From positions 4,650,001 through 4,714,000 of the forward strand of contig CM082583.2 in the NCBI GenBank assembly GCA_040954595.2: a stretch of 64,000 nucleotides of DNA, given 5' to 3'. Within the stretch, counting starts at the first letter, position 1, and each line of letters begins with the position of its first letter. Positions 40,366 to 52,208 of the stretch are shown piece after piece. The position numbers and the translations under genes were made by a program. The notes beneath the pieces are model-generated. The model did no database searches, was not told the DNA's origin, and saw only the letters and a program-made list of their open reading frames with translations. The DNA comes from Balanoglossus misakiensis (Eukaryota > Hemichordata).

Positions 40366-41819
40366 AAGAAACTGACGTTAATATGCAAGAAAACGTGAGC
40401 TCTTCAGTTTAGCTTTGCCTGCATGACAACATTAAAACGAATGCAACGACACTCAAGTACAGAATTCATCATTCTCTGTTGACAATACGCAGACAGGCGC
40501 ATTCCTTGTGAGTGATATAAACAGAATTCGATTGACTAAAATTCCAAGATCGGGACAATGACAGGCGAATTTTGAATCAAAGAGTACATGTGCGCCACGT
40601 GCGTACACAATCTCAGCCCTGTTGTACTATTATATTAACTCGATTTTATACTTTTTCAAACAAGGGCAGATTAGTTAATGCCACGTGCGCACGCTTACTC
40701 CCACAAAACAAAGAAAGCCTTTGTGTTTTTTTGAAAACCTGTTTTCCAAACAGAAGGGCATGCATAAGACGCGACACACGTGCATTATTGCAACCGCGAG
40801 GAAAAAAAATGGCAGATATCGGAACGTGCAGAAGTGAAATATGATCTTTCGTTGTTTCTTTTTTCTCCGCTGCCCGTGGTCATCACTCGCTCGTACGGGG
40901 GTGTAAATAGGCGGCAACGGTGAACCACTGGCCACCCTCATCCTCCCCGCAAGTCAAAAGCCCCGTCGACGAAACAGGGAACTACCCGCATCGTGTCGAC
41001 TGCAAAGCCTGGGTTGGCGTTAATACCCACTACATGTATCTCAGAACTCGCGGCTTTACACTCCCTTGGGGATACCGCCGCGCCTAATGAAATTATCACT
41101 TCTGATTCTTTTATACCTGCCCGGGATTAACGCTCGATTTATAACTCACTCTGTACCTCGCGCGGCAGTCCCCAATTCACGCTATAGCCAAGCACACGTC
41201 ATGAAAGCTAATGACAAACCGTACACTTTGAGTAGGGGTCTCAAGGGCCTATGGACAAACACAGTGTTGTTGTGTTGTTGTTGTTGTTTTTTTTTTTTTT
41301 TTGGGGGGGGGGGTTCTCCCTTCCACACTGAATCTCACTGTACCAAATTATCAGTCAGACCGCCTTATGTCCCTTTTTTGTACGTACCAGTGACGCATGG
41401 ACAGAAAGAGATTACGATGTTAAGACAACAATCTCGAAAACTAATTATGTCATTTCAAAACTGTGAATTAAATCCACTAGCTATCTACGCAATAGCCACT
41501 CTGGAATTATTCGGTATTTTTGTGAAAACAACTGAGCATACCTCTTTCACTCTGTCCGCTACAGATTTTATACATCACACTTAGAGGAAAACATTTATCG
41601 AAATGATTCCAATAACACACGCCATCTGATCAAATGCTTTGTTGTGATAAACCAGTTCGAAACCGTTTTATTATCATTGTTATCAAATTATGTGGTGAGA
41701 TTTATTTTTACAGTGGCCCAATTTCTCTGATTTGTGTGTGAGAAATGGGAGAGCGAGAGGGGGGGGGGGAAATATAGAGAGCACTGTTATGGGTTTTACG
41801 CCCGTTGATTTATCTGAAT

Positions 41820-41906
41820 AAATAAATGAATGAATGGATAAATGAATGAATGAATGAATGAATGAATGAATGAATGAATGAATGAATGAATGAATGAATG
41901 AATGAA
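41820..41906. repeat. (GAAT)n microsatellite
   Basis: About 20 GAAT units with slight interruptions at the left. Confidence 0.95.
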
Positions 41907-43274
41907 TTATGCTGTTCCCAAATCAAGACCAATCAGTGTCACACGGAAAAGAACGAACGCATCAGCTGCCTTCATCAACATTCAAGTTCATTCCCACAAA
42001 AAAAGTCTAGTGTAGTACCGCTGACAACACGCAATAGTTACCTTTTCCTGCCTTGTGTAATCAATCAATTCTCGATTTACCCATCAACATCGAAAAAAAG
42101 TGCTCTTGAAGCTGAACCGTCTTCGTTTAACTCGAAAAGGTCAAGTGCCAAAACACGTTGGTGCAGTTAGGATGGGTCTGTATCTCTTTTGGCCTCCAAT
42201 CATGGCTTCACATGGTATAAGCCTTGAAGAAAATTTTGCGAATTTGGTACTGCTCATGCGCGGCCGTATGAAGTTTCCACAACACAAGAATGCAGGAAAA
42301 GACCGTCTAGTTTACATTGTCTGTTTAGAATGACAGTTCTCGTGTGAAGGATAGCAGGTGCCTTACATTACATCTCCTTTATCGTGTTTTTCGGAGTTTA
42401 TTTATGGCCCGTCACCAAGACACGGCCCGCTAATGACCGTCCGCGGAGTCATTTCGCGTCGATACTGAAGGCCGCGCTTCGAGATATTGCCGTGTTTAAG
42501 CACAATTCTCTTTGCATTAAGCGACGATTAAAAGTTATAGCTATGCAAAATGGTATGATATTAATTTTTATTCGTGGGCGCTATTTTCTTCCACAGGCGA
42601 AATTAACCTCATCCGACCTTTGACTCGCGGCGTCTTTGTGGGAGCGCTCGCCATGCTCACAAACTGTCGTATTTCCTTCAGGCCGAGGGAAACAACCTGG
42701 ATTCAGAAAATCTGCTCCAACCGGAGTGGAAAATATACTTAACCCGAGGTTCTAATCGCCGATTTAATAGACTTAATAATAAACTGTCGAGATGACACCG
42801 GGTCAGCGACCTCAGTGGTTCTTCAACGAAGTTTGTTTTTACGGGCTATAACCGACCTAGGTAATGGCCCGGCGCAACGATAACGCGTCTCCAATAAACG
42901 GGAAACATGTAACGTAATGTTGAACAAGCAACCGTGCGACCTAAGTCATGTCGTGGAATCTAAGTCGGGCCCTTTTTTAATTAACTTCATTGCGATCACG
43001 GAAAACTGTGCGGCTTGTTTTACCAGTACTTAGGGCACCTCTTTACGATCTGCCGTCGCAGCGTACAGACTTACATGCTCATCGGAGGATGTAGTATCGT
43101 TTACAGTCCCTCCAAAGTTGGAAGGACTGAGTATGGTCACATTATAGTATGACTATCTTGCTAGATCTCCCTAGAAAACAAATATTCAAGTACAGTGGAA
43201 TTAATCAAACCCCATGAGCTGCAACTCGATAATTCTTTTAAGCTTTAAATAATTTCGGATATATTGCCTAATAG

Positions 43275-43396
43275 AATGAATGAATGAATGAATGAATGAA
43301 TGAATGAGTGAGTGAGTGAGTGAGTGAGTGAGTGAATGAATGAATGAATGAATGAATGAATGAATGAATGAATGAATGAATGAATGAATGAATGAA
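43275..43396. repeat. (GAAT)n microsatellite with an internal (GAGT)n block
   Basis: GAAT units change to about eight GAGT units and back to GAAT, giving a false Ile-His-Ser-Phe frame on the minus strand. Confidence 0.95.
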
Positions 43397-44637
43397 GATA
43401 AAACTCGTGACTCCGTCACTCGCGTATGACATAAGCTGAATAAACACGATGGATGTGTCCCATGATCTTTTTGTCTGTGGTTACCGCACCACACAAAATT
43501 AATGAGCCGTGACAATTATTCTGAATGAAAGTGTATCACCAAAGGGCAATACGGCATTTAAGAATAAATGCCCAATTTCCTCACCGCAGGCGATGAATAA
43601 GTTACAAGATGCATGCCTATGTCAACTTGACAAATATAGGCCTTTGACAGTTAGATGTATTCCTAGACCGCTGTGTGCATTCACGCTCTGTCCACTCAAG
43701 ACTAACACCGTGTTAAATAATGGCGCGAGTAGTCCGAGTCACTGGGATAAACAAATGGTACTTTCCATTTAAACGTACAACAGTCTTTTCATTCAAAATC
43801 CATTAACAAGGGGCCGGCTAATGACGCCAGAAAAATGACAAAACATAATTTTGAATAATGTTGACAAAATAATTACATGTAAGTCCTTATGCAACAAACA
43901 TGGGACAATGCGGTTTTAAAAATAAAATACATTATATGCCGACTGGTGAAATTGTGAAGCGTCTGGTTCAAGTGGTGCGTGCGTTCGGGATTAAGGCAGA
44001 CATATTATTATATTTGGGGGAGGGGGTCGTACAAAAGCGGTATGATTTTGCTCCAAACATCCGCCTAAACAGATCCTCCTAGACCCCTTGAGTAACCACC
44101 CAATGGAAATCGCCCCGCCCCCCCCCCCAATACATGTTTGTCGTCGTCTTCACACTATATTCAAATGAAATGTGACCTTTGCCAAACTCTCCCATGGCCG
44201 ACAAGGCTACCCGTACTTTTGACTTTCGGTCTCATTTTAACATCACCGGACACGTGACGTCAAAAGCTTAATGGGTCAAAAAAACACGTATTATTGGCAT
44301 GAAAGGGTAAAATTCTTCCAATTTATAACACGTCAGTAATGAAATGGTTTCAGTGTGAGTGTATTTGAGTGTTACAGTGTTTTCAGTCAATTCACCGTGA
44401 CGCTGAACTGTGATATTAAAAGGTAAAATAGTGGCAATTTAAAAATATTTGAATTAGGTCTTGTTGTGGCGTGATGGAATTGTCTACCCGTACATTAACC
44501 ATAAACACTTCGAATACATGTTGTTTATTAATATTTGTATGTTTGATCTATTAAAAATAACTTCACTGAGTTACATGTAAATACAACGCATTTCCAACAG
44601 TCTGCTTCCCAACTCCATTTCTACGACTGGCAAAATG

Positions 44638-44786
44638 TGATTAAAATCAGATGTAGAGTTTAGGCGCTGTTTAGCTGTTCTGCTCTCTGTCTTGGCTGTT
44701 ATCGGGCGTACGCGCCCCTTCCGAACTGAACAGCCAAGAATCGGCAAAAGTATAGACGGCGCCTGACTCTACGTCTGATTTTAATC
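44638..44786. mobile_element. Inverted-repeat element (MITE family F)
   Basis: A 149 bp palindromic element. Its ends TGATTAAAATCAGATGTAGAGT and the near-complement ACTCTACGTCTGATTTTAATCA enclose further inverted GGCGC segments. A diverged relative of the left end seems to lie near 8875-8935 in a NEDD4 intron. Non-coding. Confidence 0.75.
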
Positions 44787-45423
44787 AGATTGATAGTTGT
44801 AGAACATTGCGTTTTGGATATGCTACATGCTAGTCCGTTTTCCTGTCCCATAGTCACGGCTGGGGGCGCTGTGTTCCATCAGCTTTACAGGATGAAAGCA
44901 TCAAATTTAGATAAACTGGTTGTCGACTGTGTCACACCAGTGCGAAGAAAAAATGTGTTGTTTATATAGACAGACAGAGATCGACATGATACACCGAGAC
45001 AAACGTGGATTGGTACTCGCGACCAGAAGTGGCCCACAGACCACGGCGAATTATCAATAGAACAATCACATTGCGGTTGCGGCTTATATTTTATACAAGG
45101 TCGAGACAACAGCTCACGAGTTGTCGACGGAGGGAGGGCGCTCGTGAGTTGTTTCTTCAGTGATCAGACCTGACAATACAAACCGGGAATACAACGCCGT
45201 CTCCTTTGAACCATAGACAACAACTGTCTATGGATTGATTATCAAGTGACAATATCCAGAATTGCTTTGTTGACACTTATATGTATTGAACTTAGTTGTA
45301 GAATTCTCGCGAGCCAGAGTCACTATCTCAGGCAAATCTGAAACTGTTGCCGTAAAGAGGTCGTGAATTTGCGACGATGAAGTGGTAAGTGTAAATCTTG
45401 AGACAACGTATATGAATGATAAG

Positions 45424-46890
45424 TTATTCCATTTGTATTTCTACAACAGCTCCCGAGTGAAGCGAATATTTGTAATGGTACTTGTCGGGCCACAGCCACA
45501 CCATCCAACCCAGCACCTGTCCAATAATTTCCAACAGGCAGACGACGAACCAGATTGTCACGTGGTACACCATGACGTCAACCACAACACCTATCATGGC
45601 GTCCGAGCAAGTCTGGCACAGAGGGCAGAGAACAGGTATTGTTCTATTGGTCAGCGCGTAAGACGTCGTGTATTCGGCTGAACTTGACGGGGTTGTTGTC
45701 GGCGCCGTACAGCAGTTGAGATGGTCGCAGGGAGGGTTACCTTCTGAACCTGTAAGTAATCGAAAGGTAGACATTATAATTTTAAACTGTGCCAGTCACT
45801 GGTACACTGCTGTCAACCGGTAAGTCTTGCAAACTGGGAGACTCTGATCACCCGCCATGTCAAGGACGCGCGCGCAACTTAGGTTTGTGAAAAATATGTC
45901 CGGTACATGATGTCTGACGTCTGTCTGTCTATCTATCTATATATCCACCCATACATCCCCCCCTCTCTCTCTCTCTTTTCTCAGTCTGTCCGTGTCTATC
46001 TGGCTGGCTAGCTGTGCGTCTGTGTGTCTGCTTTCCAGCTTTTAATTTGACATTTGTTTGTGTCTCGTACCCCTGCTGCTGACATCCAATCCACAGCATT
46101 CCAGGTTATCTTGTACTAGTTGCTTCTCTTCATACGTTAAAATTTCCCACCACTGATCTGTAAGGTGTTCCAAGGCGCCTGTGTTCTTGCTGATCAGCAG
46201 GTAGGCGTTGCAGACCATCAGGTGGAAGAGAATCAGAGCCGCGGCGAAAAAACTCAACGGCAGGATTGTGCCGTGCTCCTTCTGCAGCGCCCCCACAAGT
46301 CCAAATGTAGAAAGCAGTATGGTGAAAAACGGCAAGGTGACGTTCACGTAAGCCAGGCCAACCTTGGCTGCAATAGCGTCTACGCCAATACAGTAGAACC
46401 CCCAGACTATGAAAGCGACAGAGGCTAATATATAGAGTAAATTCATAATTATGAAAAAGTTGGCGACAAAATGTCGTTTTCTTTTCCGGCGACGCAGTAG
46501 CCGCCCAGTGTTTCGGGTGGTGAGGTTTTCGATCGATGAAATTTGTACATGCTCCCCAATACTACGATCGTCTGGATCGCGGTCCGTGTTTGCATCCAGT
46601 GTTATGTCCGTTGGCCGAATTTCCTGCGTCTGGATACTGACCACTCTGACGTCGCCGTCCTGTCCTGAGTGTTCCTGTGTCAACCGGGTTTCGTGGTGAT
46701 TGGAACTATTTTGTTCGCGATTTTCGCTCTGTAGATTATCGTCCGTGGTTATTATGTCAAAGTGTGGTATGATTTCCATCGGTATGTTTTCATGTTCTTC
46801 GTCAGTGCCTGTTTGTCCAGGGCACTGGTTCGCTTCCCCTGCAGGTTCGTCTGCGACTGTTCTGATAGAATTGTCACCTGATGTCGCCAT
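45424..46890 (-). CDS. Tetraspanin with long acidic N-terminal extension
   Basis: Four-pass membrane protein expected to organise partner proteins at the plasma or endosomal membrane. Exons 46890-46071 and 45749-45424 join in phase 1 and give 381 residues. An AG acceptor after a pyrimidine run lies about 10 bp above the ATG, so a non-coding 5' exon is likely. Residues 1-130 are acidic and polar, then RRRKRKRH precedes TM1 (about 142-168). TM2 is about 183-202, TM3 about 208-234, TM4 about 325-360. The large loop has the tetraspanin CCG signature (265-267), PPC (about 279-281), NCC and further Cys pairs before TM4, and one sequon (NRT). Most tetraspanins have only 10-20 residues before TM1, so the extension is unusual. 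I cannot name the subfamily. Confidence 0.85.
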
Positions 46891-49347
46891 GGCTAACCTG
46901 TGAAATGAAAAAAAAATCAACATTTTTAATAGATATTTGTTGACGAGTCAACATTCTGACTGTCCCTTCGCGATTCAGCATTGGCGCGCCCGCACCAACA
47001 GTAATGGCTTACTGAAATCAGCGAAGATTGGACAAAAACGTCGGCCGGACTAGACCCGGACATGATATCGTCACCACGCACTGTGGTGTGTCATGTTGGG
47101 TCGCACGAACTTGGGGGAGTGGTCAGTTTCTTTTGCATGAGGGGTCGGTCAGTCCGCGCTGGCGCACGTCAACTTTGAAATAGTCGCGGACCCCTCTTTC
47201 AAGAAATAAAGCAAACTGTCTGACTCCCCATCAAGAGAAATGAATTCCGAACGCAGGAGACGCACAGCTGACCCACCCTGAACTATTTAGGAGTCTCAGC
47301 GTTTTCTACAAGGACCATCTACTAACAGCTTTTCCAAAACTGGACGACCCTCTAACCGATCTGTCGACCCACTGGCCGAAGAAACTGACCATCCCTTAAC
47401 CTTTAATAAATCATTTGACCAGCATTTAATATTACACCAGATAAAATCCGCAAGGTTGCGATTGCCGTGACAAGATAGAAGCGGTCGATTTTGCTAGCTC
47501 TACAGATCACGCCGTCAATCTATTCACGTTCGAACTTCCCCATTTATATTCATAATGTACACATTTTGATTACGGATACGAATACTGGCTTGACCTACCT
47601 TGAATGTGACAGATATAGACATCAAGAGATCAATACCCGACGATGAATTTTGGAGGCTCGCTACATCACAGTGTGCGCTACCAGGTACTGAATGATTAAA
47701 TATTGACCTAATCGGGCCAGACTGCAAAAAATTCTTGTTCCTCGAATTTCTCGCTGACACAATCTCACGGGAGAGCTGTTGTATAGGCGCTACATTCGTT
47801 TGCTGGGCAGTGGCAGCTCATGGAAGACATTGCCGTTGCCCACTTGTGTGTTTAGTGATCGCCTTCGTTTTGTAAGGTTAAAGAAGGTTCTAAATCGCAC
47901 CAAAGCTTCTCCATTGTAAGAAAGCGAGACACTATGCTAAACAAGACAAAAATCCAGTATTCCCTCAGCAAGAGGGTTACTTCCTCTCTACGCATGGATT
48001 CTTATTTGTTAGTGTCAATTATAATAAAATTCGCAGTGGAACAATCGTGAAACATAACATTTTTTTACCAAATTACTCAAATTTAAGTTGTGATTCACGC
48101 GGTATTGCCCTCGTTCCCTCGTGACGACCAGTCACGGGTTCCGTGACAGCGCCCTCATGGATGACATTTTGTCAACAAGATTCGTCGCAGAGCCGACAAA
48201 CTGACGTTGGGACTGCATGTCACCTGCCACAACGAAGGAGTATACCTTTCGGCTCTTGACAATTTTCCAGCCTTCAAGTTGATTAGCCGTTCGAAAATGG
48301 AACCAAGCAACTACAAGAAACAATCCATCCATCCATCCATTCATCCCATCAATATTGATGAGCTGTTATCCATTAACTATGATAATTGCTGATATTAAAG
48401 AAGCGATGTGTTAAATATTCATATGAAATATCTACTCCAGTCATCATACCCAGCACCTATACTCGCACGTATCCGCGTCCGTCATTCTAGCCATCCATCA
48501 ATCCATCCATCCAGCCAGCCAGCCAACCGTTCACCCTAACGCCAGAATGTACGCCTACCCACTCGAAAATATATGGCCACCAAAAACTGGCGTAAGACCA
48601 TGCACCGTTTGCATCCCAGAGTCCGCAGAGTCATGAAACAAGTCACAGGTATAACATAAAAAAATTAGCGAACGTTTTTTATTCAGTCGATTTTACAGCT
48701 TGAAATTGAGAAACAATGTATTTTACTCTGTGCTGACGTCGGAAAAGGAAAACGGAGTCTGACGCCCGTTAATATTTTGTCTTTTCATTGCACTGTTATA
48801 ATTATTATTGAATTGAATTTCTGATTGATAAAAATGTGCAGGTGGTGATCCTTACGTTTTAAGTAAATGTAGAAAAACAGTCGAAATTCTAAGTTCATTG
48901 ATGTACACAATACATGACTAAAGTTTGGACCATCTTGTTTCGAAAAACCCGAATAGGTCTTATCATGGAGGTACTTAGTACCTCCGTGGTCTTATCAACT
49001 GTATACATGTACTGAAGCTAAATTAAACACAGTTAATTGGTATTTCATTGACTTTTGGATTTGGAGTGGATAATGTGTCTTCTCGAGAAATGAGTTCGCC
49101 CACTTTCGGCTCCTGGCGGTGATTTCGGTACTAGATGCTCGACGAATCTGGCCACTCCCCGGGTGTGTATAGTCCTAGACTCTCTCACAGCCCCTCTCGT
49201 CATCCATGCAGGCTTATGGACTGATTGCATGTGTGCCCGCTACACAACACCATATGGGGCTTCTCCTTTGCTAAACAGTTGAGGGCGCATCAGTGAAGAG
49301 CCTTGTAGCGAACCGTGGGCTGTGAAAGAGTCTAGTATAGACCCCGA
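46891..49347. other. Intergenic DNA 5' of the tetraspanin gene
   Basis: Holds the tetraspanin promoter and probable 5' UTR exon, short (CCAT)n runs near 48325 and 48500, and at its far end the MITE at 49176-49334. No other coding segment supported. Confidence 0.6.
49176..49334 (-). mobile_element. MITE family D, copy 2, just 3' of a small membrane-protein gene
   Basis: A 159 bp element with ends TAGACTCTCTCACAGCCC and GGGCTGTGAAAGAGTCTA. Its interior is the reverse complement of the copy at 5386-5542 (for example GAAGAGCCTTGTAGCGAACC). It starts 13 bp after the stop codon of the gene at 49348-49596 and so is probably in that gene's 3' UTR. Confidence 0.9.
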
Positions 49348-49596
49348 TCATTTCAACTCCGCGGCGGCCATTGTGTCACTGGCCTCGTTCCGCCGACACC
49401 ACTTGATGTACCACGTGACCTCCACAATGGCGTAGAAGACGGAGGCGATGGCCACCACAACGGGGAATACTTTGAACGCCACGTGGCACCCGTCGTAGCA
49501 GGATATGAAGACAATAAGTGCAATCAAATCGACCAGCCCGATGAACAGGAAGAAACAGGTGTTCTTGGTGCAGCGTAAATAGTCCACAACGCTCAT
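49348..49596 (-). CDS. Small two-TM membrane protein, possibly TMEM238-like
   Basis: Single-exon frame of 82 residues. The first ATG in frame has a good context (AAAATGA); the frame stays open upstream but has no earlier ATG. Two hydrophobic segments, CFFLFIGLVDLIALIVFIS (about 14-32) and FPVVVAIASVFYAIVEVTWY (about 44-63), are joined by a short Cys-containing loop (CYDGC). A basic KWCRRNE tail follows TM2. The hairpin layout and the Leu/Ile-rich TM1 after an RC motif recall TMEM238, but similarity is weak. Its job is unknown. It could also be the last exon of a larger gene. A MITE begins 13 bp past the stop. Confidence 0.55.
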   Translation of the reverse strand: MSVVDYLRCTKNTCFFLFIGLVDLIALIVFISCYDGCHVAFKVFPVVVAIASVFYAIVEVTWYIKWCRRNEASDTMAAAELK

Positions 49597-52208
49597 TTTT
49601 ACCAAGGTGATGTCGTCCAAGCAGAATTTGAGTCTTGTTGTGCGTGCCTCAGTCAAACACCTTCCTTTTGTATCTTCGCTGTCGACTACTGTTCAGCCAA
49701 GTAACTGCACCTCCATTGCAAATTAAATAATTCTGAAAATCGAAATAGAATGCATTTCAATTAGACTAGAACGGTGTTTTGTTCAGTACACCGGCTGAAA
49801 GTTTGCCTACATCTTAAAATATCGAAGCAAAGGGATCGACTTATCTACACCCCTCTGTTATCATGTATCAAATATTAGCGGATTTTGCCAACGCTATCAG
49901 CACAGTTGACATTGGGCGTAAGGAAACCAAATAATCGACACGTTCAGCTTTCTGATAGTCATTTTTTGAAAAAAATCTTCAACTACAGTTCATTCGTGAC
50001 TCTGCTGGTGCATGCACGTAGGTGACCGACTGTCAGAAAACAATCACAGGAAGCAGATCGTTGAAGTGCGGTCAAACAGAGCAAGCGCAGAGTACGTGTG
50101 CTTGGACTTTGCACTTTTCGTCGTCTGCCGTTGCGCGGTGCCACTCTGTGATCTCAGGTCAACATTGCTCGGTGGTGCCGGCCGCGATCTGATTACAGGC
50201 GATGACACGTTGTCAAAATACAGATAGATTATTGTCCAGTCATTTTAAACAGGAACATGAAGGAAAGTCAGAGCTCTAATTTGTAAGGCACACGCTCCCC
50301 GTATATAAGATTAAATATTACTACTTCTTCAAAGTGTTTCCGCCTATGGATTTCACAAACAACGACTCGCGTACAGATTTTTCCAGCTCTCGACAGTTTT
50401 TATGGATTAAGGTCAAATACTATCGAATCGTTAAAAACGGCAAGGCCACTGGTCCCGAATAATCCTTGTCAAACCGAGTCTTTTCGGCTTGCGTTAGAAA
50501 AAGTGTTTACTTTTGCTTTGATGGTCTCCACCGTGACGGCCCGTCCCTGCACAAATTGGTTCACTCCCATGTTAAGTTGAACTCTGTAGTAGTGCCGTGC
50601 ATGGTAATGGATAAAACATGGCGATAAATGAATCATCGTGACTAACCTTTCACTGATATCGGAAGTTCCCGTCAAGAAAGCGAACCAACTTACTGGGAAG
50701 ACAAACCCCTGAAATAAACCACTTGTTCAAGATAACAAAAGAACATCGGCTGTCACTCACTGCCTTCTTTCGGAGGAAATGCCGGAAGACGTCATAACCA
50801 TCAAAGGATTGTGGGATAAATTGCGGGCGACGACATTTATGAGATGCTAGGGGGCCGCGCTCACATGCGAGAGATGATGGAAAAAGCGCCACCAACGTTA
50901 CATGAAACTGTAAAAGATGATACATGTACGTGAGGAAAATGTAAGCCAAGCAAAAAATATGTGATTTCAACATTCTTTTTAATAAATAAAAACAGGGTAG
51001 CTAGCGTAGTCGGATAAAACATCTGCAGCTTTTTATTACTATAGCCGTGATTAGCCTTGTAACGCAACACGCATCCAATGATTTGGTGTTACAAAAAGCT
51101 GTACGTCTTCTTTTTTAAAACTTAAGAGGTAAAATGGAAAAGTAGAAAAAACAGAAGTTTTCGAAAATGTATCAGTGTATACTTGTTTCTTACGACTGCC
51201 ATCGAAGTGCGGCCAAGCACCTTTCCCAGATGCATGATATAGGCACCGAATACAAACGGAACTGGGCTAACAAACGTAAACCGCTCCCCTCCCATAAGCG
51301 GAATATGAATTAAGAACATGCGACCACGTGTTTGTGCTTCCAGATAAAGGTATTCCACCACCACGATACATTCACTCCTAGCACCGAAAGCGAACTTGAA
51401 CTGAAGAAAAGAAAAGTCAAGTTCACGGTTGCGTTATTTACAGACCATAACACCAACGGCGAAAGAATAAGTATCCCAGAAGCAATGTCTCCGCCTTGTA
51501 TATTTCATAAACCCTTGCTCTGGGATAATAGTAAATAATTATGTTTTCATTTGCAATTCGAGAAAATATTGCACCAACACAATCGAATTGCAGCTTCCCC
51601 AACTCTTAACGAGAAATTTTCGTTTATCGTGCGAGTATTTTAAGAACCCTCGCCCCCTCCCAAATATTCAAAATAAGAAAAGACTCGCTCACAGAGTGAG
51701 TTAATATCATGTCATACCTGCGATGGGTCCTTTTAAATCAGACTTTTATGCTCATCGATTTCAATGTGAATTTAAGTCTCCATAGAGCCTGATTGTTGAG
51801 CATTTAACTTAAAGCTGCATGGCCACCTATGCAAATTTAGCCACAGGTTACCATGGAAAGTCGAGATTTAGCCTATCGCGGATTTTCACTTAGATTGCCA
51901 TGCGAAAAGAAAATCGCCACCATATGGTTATTAGAGCTTCAGACAAGCTCTTTCAATAATAAATAAGGTCATTATCTTTCATTGAACGTTAAGTTTATGC
52001 AACTGCTTAGCGTTCCACCACAGCTCTCTCATTTTTTCTGACCACCAATATGGCCTACGCCGTTACAAGAAGGCTGCTGATTAGTCGGTTGCTTGATATA
52101 GCGTCTGTTGACTGGCCAATCAGAACCTTCGACTGCAACTGTCCGAAGTCATTCAAATCGCGTCCGTCTTTCCAGAAATAATCATTCCACCGCCGGCCAT
52201 CTTCTTCG
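49597..52208. other. Intergenic DNA between the small membrane-protein gene and the sialyltransferase
   Basis: Contains the upstream region of the small membrane-protein gene, the 3' flank of the sialyltransferase and a decayed MITE (51809). Short ORFs here lack splice partners or motifs. Nothing else supported. Confidence 0.55.
51809..51930. mobile_element. MITE family B, degenerate partial copy 4
   Basis: Starts TTAAAGCTGCATGGCCACCT and continues with the family's internal blocks (CAAATTTAGCCACAG, TTACCATGG, GATTTTCA). No right-hand inverted end is visible, so the element is truncated or decayed. It lies 3' of the sialyltransferase stop. Confidence 0.7.

Larger units (their letters stand above)
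36429..45423. other. Long intergenic region 5' of PRDM6
   Basis: No gene I can support in about 9 kb. It must hold the PRDM6 promoter and any 5' UTR exon. Visible structure is limited to microsatellites, a tandem duplication (39611-40365), a palindromic element (44638-44786) and scattered homopolymers. The longest ORF (41066-41584) is interrupted by a poly-T/poly-G tract and is not credible. Confidence 0.6.

Noticed and set aside
41066-41584. 172-residue frame with a signal-peptide-like start
   Set aside because: It runs through a poly-T/poly-G homopolymer and has no domain or splice support.
45323-45508. Possible third tetraspanin exon
   Set aside because: The preceding exon already ends TM4 with a stop at 45424 and this frame has no credible acceptor in phase.
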